Shown here in pieces: positions 27,994-37,950 of a DNA stretch of 64,000 nt; within the stretch, counting starts at the first letter, position 1; every line of letters starts with the position of its first letter. The stretch is taken from assembly GCF_000372465.1 (NCBI RefSeq), contig NZ_AQUZ01000001.1:310001-374000 (forward strand), read 5' to 3'. Origin of the DNA: Kribbella catacumbae DSM 19601. GTDB taxonomy: Bacteria; Actinomycetota; Actinomycetes; Propionibacteriales; Kribbellaceae. A program made the translations under genes and the position numbers. The notes beneath the pieces are model-generated. The model had not been told where the DNA came from. It did not search any database and saw only the letters and a list, made by a program, of their open reading frames with translations.

Positions 27994-30900
27994 ATGCGCA
28001 ATCCGTCCGTTTTCAGATCGCTTGCCCTCGTTGCTGCTGGTGCGACTGTTGTCGCCGGCCTTGGCACCGCCACCGGCGCTTCGGCGCTGCTCCCACCACC
28101 GACACCCGACTCGGTCGTCGACGCCCGCGCCGCGATCGATGCCCTGATCCAGCCCACCGCCGAGCAGGTCGCCGCGGTCGGCAAGGTGCTCGCCGCCGGC
28201 GGGTCCGGGGCCCGCGTCAGCTGGGATGCCCGCTACGGCACCCCGCGGACGATCCGCCCCGCTGTGGGTGGCGCCTTGTCCGGTCCCCGGTCGGGGTCGG
28301 CCGTCGAGGTCGCTCGCGGGTGGCTGACCGAGCATCGCGCGATGCTCGGTCTCAGCGAGGCCGACATCGCGGCGATGGTGGTTCGCCGGGATCACCTCTT
28401 GCCAGGCACCGGCAACCGCGTCGTCAACCTCACCCAGGTGTTCGGCGGTGTCGCCGCGGCGCGTGGCGGCTCCGTCGGTCTCGCAGTCGCCTCCGACGGG
28501 CGAGTGGTCAGCTACACCGGATCGACAAGTCGTACCAGCAGCCTGGTCGGATCCTTCGACCTGTCGCCTGAATCGGTGCTGTCCAAGGTCGCCGGGCTGC
28601 TCGCTCCTCAGACGAGCTACACGCCGTCGCTCACCGGTGCTGCCAAGGCCGGCTTCCAGGTCGTTGCCTCGGGCCCCTTCGCCGCGGAGTCGTATGTCCG
28701 CAAGGCCACGTTCGGTACGGCGACGGGTGGGCGCGCGGCGTACCAGGTGCTGTTCGTGAAGGAGCAGAACGAGGCGTACGACGTACTCGTGGATGCTCGG
28801 TCCGGTGAGGTGCTGTACAAGCGAAGTCTGGTCCAGCACGAAGGACCGCTGGATCCAGAGGGCACCGTGTATCGCAACTACCCGGGTGCGCCGGCCGGTG
28901 GAACCCCGGAGCAGGTGTCGTTCGGCCGGACACCGCAGTCGCCGAACGGCTGGGTGGATCCGCTCGGCCTGACCGGTACCGGTGTCACGACTTTCGGCAA
29001 CAACGCCAACTCCCACGCGAACTGGTCGAACTTCATCGGGCCTGTCGACCCCGGTCCGCGACCGGTGAACCCGCTCGGCAAGTTCAACTACGTGTTCACC
29101 GACCAGTGGGGTCAGCAGCAGTGCGCGGTCCCGTCGTACAGCCAGGACGTGGATCCGGCGACGACGAACCTCTTCTACCACCACAACCGGATCCACGACG
29201 AGTTCTACGACCTCGGCTTCACCGAGACGGCCGGGAACTTCCAGGTGAACAACTTCGCCAAGGGTGGTCTCGGCGGCGACTCGATCCACGGGCTGGTCCA
29301 GGCCGGCGCGGTGACCGGCGGCGCGCCGACGTACACCGGGCGCGACAACGCCTACATGCTGACGCTGCCGGACGGGATTCCGCCGTGGAGCGGGATGTTC
29401 CTCTGGGAGCCGATCAACGACGCCTTCGAGGGCAAGTGCCGCGACGGTGACTTCGACGCCGGAGTGATCGAGCACGAGTACGCGCACGGTCTGTCCAACC
29501 GGTACGTCGGGACCGAGGACGGCGCGCTCGGCGGGCATCAGTCCGGCTCGATGGGTGAAGGCTGGGGTGACTGGTACGGCCTGAACTACCTGCACCGCGA
29601 GGGGCTGCAGACCACCTCCGAGCTTGGCGCCTACGCCACCGGCAACACGAACCGGGCGATCCGCAACTGGCCGTACGACGACAACCCGACCACCTTCGCC
29701 GACATCGGGTACGACCTGACCGGGCCGGAGGTGCACGCCGACGGGGAGATCTGGACGGCGACTCTGTGGCAGCTGCGCAAGGCCCTGGTCGCGAAGTACG
29801 GTCAGGCGCTGGCCTCCGAGATCGCGGCCCGCGCGGTCACCGACGCCATGCCACTGTCGCCCAACGATCCGTCCATGCTCGACACCCGCGACGCCATGAT
29901 CGTTGCCCTGGACAACCGGTACCACGCACGGCCGGACGCCGGGCAGCTGATCGACCTGGTCTACACCGCGTTCGCCCAGCGTGGGATGGGGACCTCGGCC
30001 AGGAACAAGACCTCCACCGACGATCCGACCGGCGCCAACGACACCGACCCCGTGCCCGGTTTCGAGCACCGGAACCCGGCCCTGAATGGCGGGATCACCG
30101 GCACCGTTCTGAACGCCTCCACCGGTCAGCCGATCCCTGGCGCGAAGATCATCCTCGGCGTCTTCGAGGCCAAGGTCAGCCCGGTGACGAGGACCGGATC
30201 GACCGGCGCATTCGCCGTCTCTGCCGCGGCCGGGAGCTACCCGGTCACCATCCAGGCGCCCGGCTTCGGCGCACACACCTTCCCGGACATCACGGTCGCG
30301 GCAGGCAAGACCACGGCCAAGCAGTTCAAGCTGGCACCGAACCTGGCCTCCGCGGCCAACGGCGCCACCGTCGTGTCCACCACCAACCCCGACGGCGCGA
30401 AGTCGCTGATCGACGACACCGAGGCGACCACCTTCGCGGCCGCCAAGGGCACCGGCAACGCGATCGTCAAGCTGGCGAAACCGGCCGCCATCTCCTCGGT
30501 TCAGGTGTCCGCCTACAGTTCCTCGCGGTTCGAGGCGTTGAAGTCGTTCACCCTGCAGACCAGCTCCGACGGCGTCAACTGGACCACGGTCTCCGGCAGC
30601 TTCGGCAAGAACGCGTTCTCGTACCAGGCTCCGCGGCCGGTCCTGCCTGATGTGCACTACAAGACGTTCACGCTCGCCAAGCCGGTCACCGCGTCGTACG
30701 TCCGGTTCTGGGCAGACGAGGCGATGGGTGAGACGAAGACGTCCGTGCAGACCGGCGATGTGCAGGTGTTCTCCGGCACGGTCAAGCAGGTCGAGCCGCT
30801 GCCGCCCGCGCCGCCGGACGCACCGGTGACCGAGCAGTTCACCATCGCTGCGGGTGACCCGGCCAACGTCGTCGATCCGGGCGTGACAGGCACGGAGTTC

Positions 30901-31191
30901 GTCAACACCTGTAAGGCTCCACCCGCCAGCCAGGACGTCGACGGCCATGTGACAACACTGACCGGTGAATCCGGCGACGGCGCCCACGCGATCTCGGTCA
31001 AGGGCGCCGGCGTCGGCGCCTGGGACCTGGACGTGTACTTCTACAACTCGTCCTGCCAGCTGCTCGGGCAGGTCGCGACTGAGGCCGCCGACGAGACCGG
31101 GGTGATCCCGTCCAACGCCAAGTACATCGTCACCCACCTCTTCCTCGGCGCGGCTGTCCCCACCACCCTCACCATCACCGACACCCAATGA
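27994..31191 (+). CDS. Secreted M36 (fungalysin-type) metallopeptidase
   Basis: A 1,065-residue exported peptidase. Signal peptide with SVFRSLALVAAGATVVAG, then a fungalysin/thermolysin propeptide (to about 290), the M36 catalytic domain with zinc motif HEYAHG near 492 and the downstream glutamate in GEGWGDWYG near 523, a carboxypeptidase-regulatory-like beta domain (GGITGTVLNASTGQPIPGAK near 705), an F5/8-type carbohydrate-binding-like domain (about 780-930), and a C-terminal beta domain with two cysteines. ATG 27994 has GAGGAG at good spacing; an earlier GTG at 27967 would place extra charged residues before the signal. It lies after the NRPS cluster and has no clear part in it. Confidence 0.93.
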   Translation: MRNPSVFRSLALVAAGATVVAGLGTATGASALLPPPTPDSVVDARAAIDALIQPTAEQVAAVGKVLAAGGSGARVSWDARYGTPRTIRPAVGGALSGPRSGSAVEVARGWLTEHRAMLGLSEADIAAMVVRRDHLLPGTGNRVVNLTQVFGGVAAARGGSVGLAVASDGRVVSYTGSTSRTSSLVGSFDLSPESVLSKVAGLLAPQTSYTPSLTGAAKAGFQVVASGPFAAESYVRKATFGTATGGRAAYQVLFVKEQNEAYDVLVDARSGEVLYKRSLVQHEGPLDPEGTVYRNYPGAPAGGTPEQVSFGRTPQSPNGWVDPLGLTGTGVTTFGNNANSHANWSNFIGPVDPGPRPVNPLGKFNYVFTDQWGQQQCAVPSYSQDVDPATTNLFYHHNRIHDEFYDLGFTETAGNFQVNNFAKGGLGGDSIHGLVQAGAVTGGAPTYTGRDNAYMLTLPDGIPPWSGMFLWEPINDAFEGKCRDGDFDAGVIEHEYAHGLSNRYVGTEDGALGGHQSGSMGEGWGDWYGLNYLHREGLQTTSELGAYATGNTNRAIRNWPYDDNPTTFADIGYDLTGPEVHADGEIWTATLWQLRKALVAKYGQALASEIAARAVTDAMPLSPNDPSMLDTRDAMIVALDNRYHARPDAGQLIDLVYTAFAQRGMGTSARNKTSTDDPTGANDTDPVPGFEHRNPALNGGITGTVLNASTGQPIPGAKIILGVFEAKVSPVTRTGSTGAFAVSAAAGSYPVTIQAPGFGAHTFPDITVAAGKTTAKQFKLAPNLASAANGATVVSTTNPDGAKSLIDDTEATTFAAAKGTGNAIVKLAKPAAISSVQVSAYSSSRFEALKSFTLQTSSDGVNWTTVSGSFGKNAFSYQAPRPVLPDVHYKTFTLAKPVTASYVRFWADEAMGETKTSVQTGDVQVFSGTVKQVEPLPPAPPDAPVTEQFTIAAGDPANVVDPGVTGTEFVNTCKAPPASQDVDGHVTTLTGESGDGAHAISVKGAGVGAWDLDVYFYNSSCQLLGQVATEAADETGVIPSNAKYIVTHLFLGAAVPTTLTITDTQ

Positions 31192-31236
31192 GCCCTGGCG
31201 CCTACTGATCCGCCTCCACCTCGCTAGCATGGTTCG

Positions 31237-31929
31237 GTGACCCAGCTGCTGGTGGCCGCGCTCGGGCTCGGCATCGCGGGCCTCGATCCGGCGGGCGCGC
31301 TGATCGCTGTCGGGGCCCTCAGCATCGGCGCTCGCGAGCGAGACGTGATGTTGTACGCCGTCGTGTCGATCCTGGGCACCGCGGTTCTCGGTACCGTGCT
31401 CTCCCTCACTGTGGGGCAGCAACTCCGAACCATTCGCTGGGCATCCCTGCTGCCTCCCGATCGACTCGCCGCGCTCTTCGAGCTACTTATCGCCGTCGGG
31501 CTGAGCTGCTGGGCAGTCGCCCGGGTACGACGCCCAGGCGCGCATCCGCCGAAGCCGCCGGGCGGGACCCGTACCGGCACCGCCGCACTACTGGGCCTCG
31601 GGATCCTGTGGGCCGCGGCAGCGGTCCTCGATCCGACCTATGTCGGCCTTGTCGTGCTCGCCGGCCGACAAGAGTCGATCGTCACTGTTGCCGCCGCGCA
31701 TCTGCTCTGGATCTTGATCAGCCAGGTCCCACTGGTCCTTGTCGCGATCGCCATCGCTCGCGGCCGGCACGAGCGGACTGTGGCGCTGTTCAACCACACC
31801 TGGAGCAGGGTCCGACCCGTCGCCGCCTGGTTAGGAACAGGGGCACTCTTTCTCGCAGCTGCCGTGTTCGCCGCTGACGCACTCTGGTGGTTCGCCAGTG
31901 AACGCTTCCTGATCCCGATCCCGGCCTGA
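31237..31929 (+). CDS. GAP/Sap-family integral membrane protein
   Basis: A 230-residue membrane protein with about six hydrophobic segments: LLVAALGLGIAGLDPAGAL at the start, further helices near 40-60, 82-100, 115-135, 150-170 and 200-220. The layout, with a central hydrophilic loop (RRPGAHPPKPPGGTR near 100-112), matches the GAP family (Sap, sulfolipid-1-addressing protein) found next to lipid or small-molecule export genes in actinobacteria. It starts with GTG, 45 bases after the peptidase gene. Substrate unknown. Confidence 0.7.
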   Translation: MTQLLVAALGLGIAGLDPAGALIAVGALSIGARERDVMLYAVVSILGTAVLGTVLSLTVGQQLRTIRWASLLPPDRLAALFELLIAVGLSCWAVARVRRPGAHPPKPPGGTRTGTAALLGLGILWAAAAVLDPTYVGLVVLAGRQESIVTVAAAHLLWILISQVPLVLVAIAIARGRHERTVALFNHTWSRVRPVAAWLGTGALFLAAAVFAADALWWFASERFLIPIPA

Positions 31930-32316
31930 TGCGCTGAGACTGATACAGGTCAGGGCCGCTGGTAGTGCAGCGATACGGCCCCGATCACCAGCGACCTCAC
32001 TCAGGTGCTGCCCGAGGTTGTGATCGAACTCGACCGACTCAGACGGGCGCCGCCGCGCCGGCCGAGGTGACCGCGAGCCACAATCCGCCGAAGCCCTCGA
32101 TGTTGTGGCACTTCACCTCGTTCTTGCTCTCATGCGCAGAGAAGTACAGCGGATGCCCGCCGCACCACCAGCGCCCGCTGAAGCCGATTCATCGCCGCTT
32201 CCGCCGCAGCGATCTGGTCCTGGAACGTCCGCTCAGCCGCGCCCAGGGCGTCTTCGTTGCCCTGGGCCCCCACAGGCCCCGCCTCCGGGCGGTGACTGTG
32301 GGGGCACTGCTTGGCT
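31930..32316. other. Gene-poor gap with a possible coding remnant
   Basis: No intact gene seen in 387 bases. On the minus strand, 32042-32180 reads as about 45 codons with protein-like composition (GGHPLYFSAHESKNEVKCHN... ending in a stop), but a stop stands directly upstream in that frame. The adjoining minus frame (to about 32260) reads like a helical stretch, FQDQIAAAEAAMNRLQRAL. This would fit a small gene broken by a frameshift, family unknown. Confidence 0.3.
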
Positions 32317-34410
32317 CTACCGGGACGGAGTCTCCTCGGACCTCGCGCCTGGTGCCGGGACGTAGCCGGTGGTTCGGGTGGCGAAGATTCCCCGGCCCTG
32401 GGTACGGCTGCGCAACTGCGTTGCATAACCGAACAACTCGGCCAGTGGGACGGTGGCGACGATCACCATCGTGCCCGGCCGCGCGGTCGAACCCGAGATC
32501 CGGCCACGCCGTGCCGCCAGGTCGCCGAGCACTCCGCCGACGGCATCCTCAGGCACGGTCGCCGTGACCTCGGCGACCGGTTCCAGCAGCACCATCGCAC
32601 TGGCACGCAGCGCTTCCCGGAGCCCCAGCCGGCCGGCCGTGCGGAACGCCATCTCCGAGGAGTCCTTCGGATGGGTGGCTCCATCCGTCAGTGTGACCCG
32701 CACCCCGGTCACCGGGTGCCCGCCGAGAGGACCCTCGGCCAGAGCATCCCGGCAGCCTGCCTCGACCGCGCGGACATACTCCTGCGGCACCCGTCCACCG
32801 ACGACGACCGACCGGAACGCGAAGTCCTCCGCGCTGTCGTCATCAGCTACCTCCAGGGGTTTAACGTCGAGGGTGATCTGGGCGAACTGACCGGCCCCGC
32901 CGTCCTGCTTGACGTGCCGGTACACCAACCCGGACACCCCGCGCGCGACCGTCTCGCGGTAGGTCACCTGCGGCCGGCCGACCCCGACCTCCAGCCCGTG
33001 AGCACGACGTATCTTCTCCACCGCGACCTCGAGGTGCAGCTCACCCATACCTGACAACAGCGTCTGACCGGTCTCGGAATCGGTCCGGACCGTCAGCGAG
33101 GGGTCCTCCTCGACCAGCCGCGTCAGTGCCGACGCGAGCCGGTCGGTGTCGGTGCTCCTGCGGGCCTCGACTGCCACGGAAACGACCGGGTCGGCCACGG
33201 CTGGCGGTTCGAGAACCAACGGTGCTGCCGGCGCGCTCAGGGTGGCGCCGCTTCGTGCGGACTTCGGCCCGACGACCGCGACGATGTCGCCGGCGAGCGC
33301 CTGCTGGACCTCCACGTGCTGGTCTGCCTGCACTCGCAGGATCCGGCTGATCCGCTCAGTGCGTCCCGCGCCCGCGTCCATCACTGTTTCTCCCTTCCGA
33401 ATCGTTCCCGAATACACCCGCAGGTACGTCAGCCGCCCGGTGGCTGTCGAGTTGACCTTGAACACGAGCGCCGCGAACGGCGCCGTCGGGTCGGCGATCC
33501 GCTCCTGTACGGCACCGTCCGACATGCCGCGCACCGCCGGCACCTCCTGTGGCGAAGGCAGATAGGCGACGACGGCGTCCAGCAGCGGCTCGATCCCGCG
33601 GTTGCGGTACGCCGATCCGCACAGCAGCACCACGCCGGTACCAGACCGGGTCAGGTCCCGCAGCGCAGCAGCCAGCGTCTCCGCCGAGACCGTTGACCGC
33701 GCATAGAACTCGTCCAGCGCGACCGGGTGGAGCTCGGCGACAGTCTCCTCGAGCAGCCGGCGCCGTCGCATCGCCTGTTCCAGAAGGGCATCGGGCACCA
33801 GGCCCTCCGCAAAGGTGTCGCTGCCGTCGCTCCAGACGTACGCCCGCATCGTGATCAGGTCGATCACTCCGCTGAACCCGGCCTCCTTTCCCATCGGCAA
33901 CTGGACCACCAGCGGGGTCACGTGCAACCGCTCGCGGATCGAGGCCACCGCTGCGTCGAGGTCGGCGCCGGGGCGGTCCATCTTGTTGACGAACGCGATC
34001 CGCGGCACCCCGTGCCGGTCGGCCTGCCGCCAGACCGACTCGCTCTGCGGTTCGACTCCCGCGACGCCGTCGAACAGTGCGACGGCACCGTCGAGCACCC
34101 GCAGCGAGCGCTCCACCTCGTCAGAGAAGTCGACGTGGCCCGGGGTGTCGATCAGGTTGATCGAGTGCCCGTCCCAGTCGCAGCTAACGGCCGCGGCGAA
34201 GATCGTGATCCCGCGATCGCGTTCCTGCGAGTCGAAGTCGGTGACGGTGGTGCCGTCGTGGACCTCACCGCGCTTGTGAGTGGTGCCGGTGAGATACAGG
34301 ATCCGTTCGGTGACGGTGGTCTTGCCGGCATCGACATGGGCGAGAATGCCGACATTACGCAGGCCGGACAGTGGGCGGTTCTGTTGACGGTGGTCAAGGT
34401 TTGTACGCAT
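32317..34410 (-). CDS. Elongation factor G paralogue (EF-G-like GTPase)
   Basis: A 697-residue translational GTPase. G1 AHVDAGKTT near 24, switch I with RGITIFAAA near 68, G3 [16 protein letters not shown] near 88, G4 [11 protein letters not shown] near 140, then domains II-V including the EF-G domain IV/V signatures ([21 protein letters not shown]). It is an EF-G-like factor but diverges from housekeeping FusA (AHVDAGK rather than AHIDAGK, altered switch I), so a specialised or ribosome-protection role is possible. No ribosomal protein genes surround it, which also argues against the housekeeping copy. The start at 34410 fits the family; the earlier in-frame start at 34491 would add 27 unrelated residues. 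Confidence 0.9.
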   Translation of the reverse strand: MRTNLDHRQQNRPLSGLRNVGILAHVDAGKTTVTERILYLTGTTHKRGEVHDGTTVTDFDSQERDRGITIFAAAVSCDWDGHSINLIDTPGHVDFSDEVERSLRVLDGAVALFDGVAGVEPQSESVWRQADRHGVPRIAFVNKMDRPGADLDAAVASIRERLHVTPLVVQLPMGKEAGFSGVIDLITMRAYVWSDGSDTFAEGLVPDALLEQAMRRRRLLEETVAELHPVALDEFYARSTVSAETLAAALRDLTRSGTGVVLLCGSAYRNRGIEPLLDAVVAYLPSPQEVPAVRGMSDGAVQERIADPTAPFAALVFKVNSTATGRLTYLRVYSGTIRKGETVMDAGAGRTERISRILRVQADQHVEVQQALAGDIVAVVGPKSARSGATLSAPAAPLVLEPPAVADPVVSVAVEARRSTDTDRLASALTRLVEEDPSLTVRTDSETGQTLLSGMGELHLEVAVEKIRRAHGLEVGVGRPQVTYRETVARGVSGLVYRHVKQDGGAGQFAQITLDVKPLEVADDDSAEDFAFRSVVVGGRVPQEYVRAVEAGCRDALAEGPLGGHPVTGVRVTLTDGATHPKDSSEMAFRTAGRLGLREALRASAMVLLEPVAEVTATVPEDAVGGVLGDLAARRGRISGSTARPGTMVIVATVPLAELFGYATQLRSRTQGRGIFATRTTGYVPAPGARSEETPSR

Positions 34411-34805
34411 GGGCCGATGGCCTTTCGGATGATCCGGATCGGGACAGCGCGATTCACAGACGAAGCGGCCTGTGGTCAGGCCATGCGCCACACCCCCGGC
34501 GGCGGCTCAGAATGCAACCGCCTGCAAGACAGGCTGGGTCAGTTCGTCACGGACAGGAGCCGACCGCGCAGCCGGCACCTGACACCCGAAGACACCAGGA
34601 TCACGTCGTACCGTGACCGGGGAACACTCACAGCGATGCGGTGACGCACGGCCGGGCTCCCCTCACTCGTCAACGCGCCTGCCGCGATTTCGCGGCAGCG
34701 CTCAATTCGATCCAAGCGTAAGGGGACCGGCGATGCCGGACCACCGGATTTCACCGCCGACAACATCCTCTGCGCCCGACCTGGAGGCGACGAGCAGCAG
34801 CGCCT
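34411..34805. other. Intergenic region upstream of the EF-G paralogue
   Basis: About 395 bases with no convincing gene. It should contain the promoter of the EF-G-like gene on the minus strand. The one clear structure is a perfect eight-base hairpin at 34679-34698. Confidence 0.4.
34679..34698 (-). terminator. Hairpin downstream of the CrtA-like gene
   Basis: Perfect inverted repeat CTGCCGCG-ATTT-CGCGGCAG, about 110 bases beyond the stop of the minus-strand CrtA-like gene and 270 bases before the EF-G start. No T-tract follows, so terminator function is only suggested by the stem and its place. Confidence 0.4.
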
Positions 34806-35504
34806 CTATCGGGGAACGATCCCCCGCTGCCCCTGCCACGAGCCGTGCTCCGACAGCGGCCGGAACCGCAGGGTGGCGAACTCGTGGTGGAAGTCCCTGC
34901 GCCGGCGTTCGACCATTGCGGCGGCATGGCGGTCGGGTTCCGGGACAGTGCTGTGGCCGTGCACCATCTCTTCCATTTCCCGCACGGACCGCCAGACCGA
35001 GAACGTAGAGATCGTCCGCGGCGGGCGCATCGCGGCCAGCGCCAGCGTGGCCCCCGGATGGTCGCGAACCAGCCGCTCCACGGGCTTGCCCCACTTCAGG
35101 AACCTCGGCACCTCCAGAAGGCGCATCCGGGCCAGCGTGACCGCCACGACGGGCTCGGCAGGGTCCCACTCGCCCGCTCTCGCCGGAAGGTCGGGCAAGG
35201 CCGCAAGCCGCGACCAGCGGCGCAGAAACTGCATACGCACGTGCCAGCCTGCTGCCAACTCCCTGCCCAGGGGGTCATCCGCCAGAAAGGTCTCGACCGC
35301 CGCCTCGTCCTCCCACCGCGCGAACATCGCCATCCGACGCAGCTGCATCCGGGCCGGCGAGACGGTCGGCGCACCAAGGCGCATCAGCGCCAGGCACTCG
35401 GCGTACCGCAACCCAGGCGTAGATGGCACAGCCGGCGCCCTCCACAATGCCCCCGCCGTCGTCGCCGGCCGAAGCTCCGCAAGGTGGAACGTAAAGATCG
35501 TCAT
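34806..35504 (-). CDS. CrtA-like (spheroidene monooxygenase-like) protein
   Basis: A 232-residue protein resembling the actinobacterial relatives of spheroidene monooxygenase CrtA, which have two ferredoxin-like halves. Typical elements are FTFHLAEL at the start, RMAMFARWEDEAAVETFL near 75, the paired second half with TISTFSVWRSVREMEEMVHG near 175 and a closing RRRDFHHEFATLRFRPLSEHG near 205. No carotenoid genes are nearby, so a role in carotenoid oxidation is not supported. The ATG at 35504 starts the conserved fold; the open frame extends upstream to 35807 but has no family similarity there. Confidence 0.55.
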   Translation of the reverse strand: MTIFTFHLAELRPATTAGALWRAPAVPSTPGLRYAECLALMRLGAPTVSPARMQLRRMAMFARWEDEAAVETFLADDPLGRELAAGWHVRMQFLRRWSRLAALPDLPARAGEWDPAEPVVAVTLARMRLLEVPRFLKWGKPVERLVRDHPGATLALAAMRPPRTISTFSVWRSVREMEEMVHGHSTVPEPDRHAAAMVERRRRDFHHEFATLRFRPLSEHGSWQGQRGIVPR

Positions 35505-35767
35505 CGTCGGGCAACTGTCCCACGAGTGCTGCAGCAGTGTGTCGGGAGTCAGCCTGGCCGCTGCTGACGCCCCGGCTCGTCGATCGGGTAGCTGGGGTGT
35601 CGACGCAGCCTGCAGTCGATTCGATGCGCATACGATGAAATCGATAGCCACCCGAGTTCTTCCTGGAGCCGACACCGACGCGTTCGATCGGAGCGCGTCG
35701 CAGGCAGTCGATAGGAGACGGCAGTTGCCCGAACCCCCGCGAGAAACGCGTCCGTCGGTGGCTCGAC

Positions 35768-36427
35768 ATGGATGACGAAACAGCCATCGCCGCTGTCCTC
35801 GTCCCAACGCAACTCAAGCGATTCAGGGAGGTCTGCGAAGTAGACGGGCCGATCGAGCCGCGGTTCGACGGAGCCACGAAGCATGTGCTCCTCACCGAGG
35901 ATCGCGCCTTTCTGTTTCCTCGCAACCACACGATCGTCGCGCAGCTCGAGCGCGAATGCGACGTCTACGCAACTGTCGACCACCCGCTCGTCTCGAAACT
36001 GCTCGGCCGCTGGGACGAGCCGGCGATCTCGCCGTACCCGTTCTTCGCCGCGACTCGGCTCCGGGGCTCCGTGCCCGGCGACATGTCGCCCGAACACCTG
36101 CGAATGCTGGCGGGGCAGCTCGGCGCGGCGCTTGCGGCGTGCCATGACATCGGTCTCGAGCACGTCCAACGGCGCCTGTGGGACAGCGCAAGTTGGGCCG
36201 CCGAACGCTCCTACGGTGACCTCCGCCGGCACCTCTGGACGGCGTACGCCGAACATCGTTCGGTGCCGCTGCCGAGTTGGGAGCAGGTCCACCTCGCTCT
36301 GACCACGTTCGACATCGTTGCGCTGGCACCCGAGACGGAGACCCACTACTACTGGCAGAAGAGCCCCGAGTGGCAAGCCGCTCGACGGGCTGCGGCGCGA
36401 GACTGCTTGCAGACGCAGCTCAGGTAG
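35768..36427 (+). CDS. APH-like phosphotransferase fragment without catalytic loop
   Basis: A 219-residue protein. The first half resembles the aminoglycoside phosphotransferase/choline kinase fold: FLFPRNHTIVAQLERECDVYATV near 48-70 matches the core lysine and helix-C region, and LRMLAGQLGAALAACHDIG near 110 the inter-lobe helix. The HGDxxxxN catalytic loop and the DFE-type metal motif that should follow are absent; instead the chain ends in WQKSPEWQAARRAAARD. It is either a non-catalytic relative or a damaged gene. No strong ribosome site precedes the chosen ATG. A terminator-like hairpin follows at 36503. Confidence 0.5.
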   Translation: MDDETAIAAVLVPTQLKRFREVCEVDGPIEPRFDGATKHVLLTEDRAFLFPRNHTIVAQLERECDVYATVDHPLVSKLLGRWDEPAISPYPFFAATRLRGSVPGDMSPEHLRMLAGQLGAALAACHDIGLEHVQRRLWDSASWAAERSYGDLRRHLWTAYAEHRSVPLPSWEQVHLALTTFDIVALAPETETHYYWQKSPEWQAARRAAARDCLQTQLR

Positions 36428-36502
36428 GCGGGCGCTCCGGGCCGGCGACTACCTACGCTGGCGCATCATTGAGTCGACGACTGCACCACCCACATCCTCG
36501 AC

Positions 36503-36543
36503 GCCGTTGCCGCCAGCGCTGGCTCGTCGGCAACGGCCTTTTG
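36503..36543 (+). terminator. Rho-independent terminator
   Basis: Arms GCCGTTGCCG (36503-36512) and CGGCAACGGC (36528-36537) pair over ten bases and are followed by CTTTTGT. The loop contains the palindrome CCAGCGCTGG. It ends the upstream APH-like gene; it also lies only 28 bases before the next start, so read-through control of that gene is possible. Confidence 0.75.
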
Positions 36544-36571
36544 TCTGACCGCCTCCAGGAGGACGACGCCG

Positions 36572-37381
36572 ATGTATGAACTGTCAGCCAACATTGAGCT
36601 GCTCTTCACCGAGCGCGGCGAGGGCGACGCGAACGTCGCCGAGCGGGTACGCACCGCCGCCGCGCTGGGTCTGCCAGCTGTCGAGATCTGGGCCTGGCGC
36701 GGAAAGGACATCGCCGCCCTCCACCAAGCTCTCCAAGAGACCGGCATCGGGTTGCAAACGATGTGCGTCGACCCAATGGGGGTTCTGGTCGACCGGGCCA
36801 CGCACAGCACATTCCTCGCCGCCGTCACCAAGTCAGCAGCCATCGCGCAAGACCTGAACTGCCCCTTTCTCGTCATCACCGCCGGAGACCACCAAGCAGG
36901 TGTTCCTCGATCGGAACAGGACGCAGCAATCGTCGCAGCCCTACGTGGCGCCGCAAGCCTGCTCGAGGGCTCCGATGTAGTGCTCCTGTTGGAGAACCTC
37001 AACTCCCGCGTCGACCACGTCGGAACCTTCCTCGACTCCACGGTCGAATGCCTCGACATCGTCGAAGAGGTGGACTCCCCCAACGTCCGGGCGCTCTATG
37101 ACCACTACCACTCCCTCGTCATGAACGAGCGGCCCGAATCCGTACTCGCCGGCCGGATCGACCTGGTCGGCCATGTCCAGACCGCCGACGTACCAGGCCG
37201 ACACGAACCCGGCACCGGAACAACCGATTGGGACAACGAACTCCGCGTCCTCTACGACCTCGGCTATCGAGGACGAATCGGCCTCGAGTACCTGCCCTCA
37301 ACCGACACAGCGAGCTCCCTCGACCGCATCCAGCACGTCATCGCCAATCTCAGCCCGTCCGACGTTGAAGGACTGACGTAG
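36572..37381 (+). CDS. Hydroxypyruvate isomerase-like TIM-barrel protein
   Basis: A 269-residue protein of the AP endonuclease 2/sugar isomerase superfamily, closest in layout to hydroxypyruvate isomerase (Hyi). Supporting parts: SANIELLFTE at the N-terminus, AVEIWAWRGKD near 36, LLLENLNSRVDH near 136 carrying a metal-binding glutamate, ALYDHYHSLV near 168, the HVQTADVPGRHEPGTG loop near 198, and a final IGLEYLPS with the last conserved glutamate. CCAGGAGG lies at the right distance before the ATG. It would interconvert hydroxypyruvate and tartronate semialdehyde or a related keto sugar. It stands alone between two convergent units. Confidence 0.8.
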   Translation: MYELSANIELLFTERGEGDANVAERVRTAAALGLPAVEIWAWRGKDIAALHQALQETGIGLQTMCVDPMGVLVDRATHSTFLAAVTKSAAIAQDLNCPFLVITAGDHQAGVPRSEQDAAIVAALRGAASLLEGSDVVLLLENLNSRVDHVGTFLDSTVECLDIVEEVDSPNVRALYDHYHSLVMNERPESVLAGRIDLVGHVQTADVPGRHEPGTGTTDWDNELRVLYDLGYRGRIGLEYLPSTDTASSLDRIQHVIANLSPSDVEGLT

Positions 37382-37386
37382 CTCAG

Positions 37387-37950
37387 TTATGCGCTGGGGG
37401 CCTGGACTCGCCAGCGGTTGGTTAGTTCGTCGCCGCTGGGTGGCGGGCCTGGGAGGTCTGGGCCGCCGCCTGGTTGTTCGCCGGTGCGGCGCATCGCCTC
37501 CAGTACGAGCGTCAGGTACCGGTGGCGAAGCCGGTTGGTCCGGGCCTCGTCGCCGAGCTTGATCGAGGTGATCTGCTCGAGGATCATCGCGAAGTCCTCC
37601 ACCACGATGCCCGGGCGGAGGTACTCCTTCGTCCGCTCGTAGACGGCGAGATTCAGTTCACCGGCCCGGCTGGCGGACTCGAACAGCTCGGGCGTCGGCG
37701 TGAACGTCCCCGCGAGCCGCTGCGTGAGCGAATTGGTGTCGGCGTCGACCAGCGCATGCAGGAACGCCTCGAAGGCGATCCACGGCTCCCGGTCGTCGAC
37801 CAGCGCCTTCTCCGCCTCCGCGATGTAGCTCGCGAGGCCGTCGGCGCACAGCTTGCGGCCCCGCCTGCTGAAGACCCGCTCGTACGTGTCCGGCATCTTC
37901 TTCGCAGTCGTCTTCTTCGGTGCGATGGCCGGTACGTTCGTGCTCGGCAT
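37387..37950 (-). pseudogene. TetR-type regulator remnant without DNA-binding domain
   Basis: An open frame of 187 codons whose part from about residue 30 on reads like the ligand-binding half of a TetR repressor (EAEKALVDDREPWIAFEAFLHALVDAD near 45-70; LRHRYLTLVLEAMRR near 142). The helix-turn-helix that should precede it is missing; the first 30 codons instead are antisense to an MFS transporter remnant. A TetR gene next to a transporter fragment on the other strand suggests an original divergent repressor/exporter pair that lost its centre by deletion. Confidence 0.6.

Noticed and set aside
27955-31422. 1,155-codon minus-strand open frame
   Set aside because: Antisense to the M36 peptidase, which has signal peptide, HEYAHG and a ribosome site.
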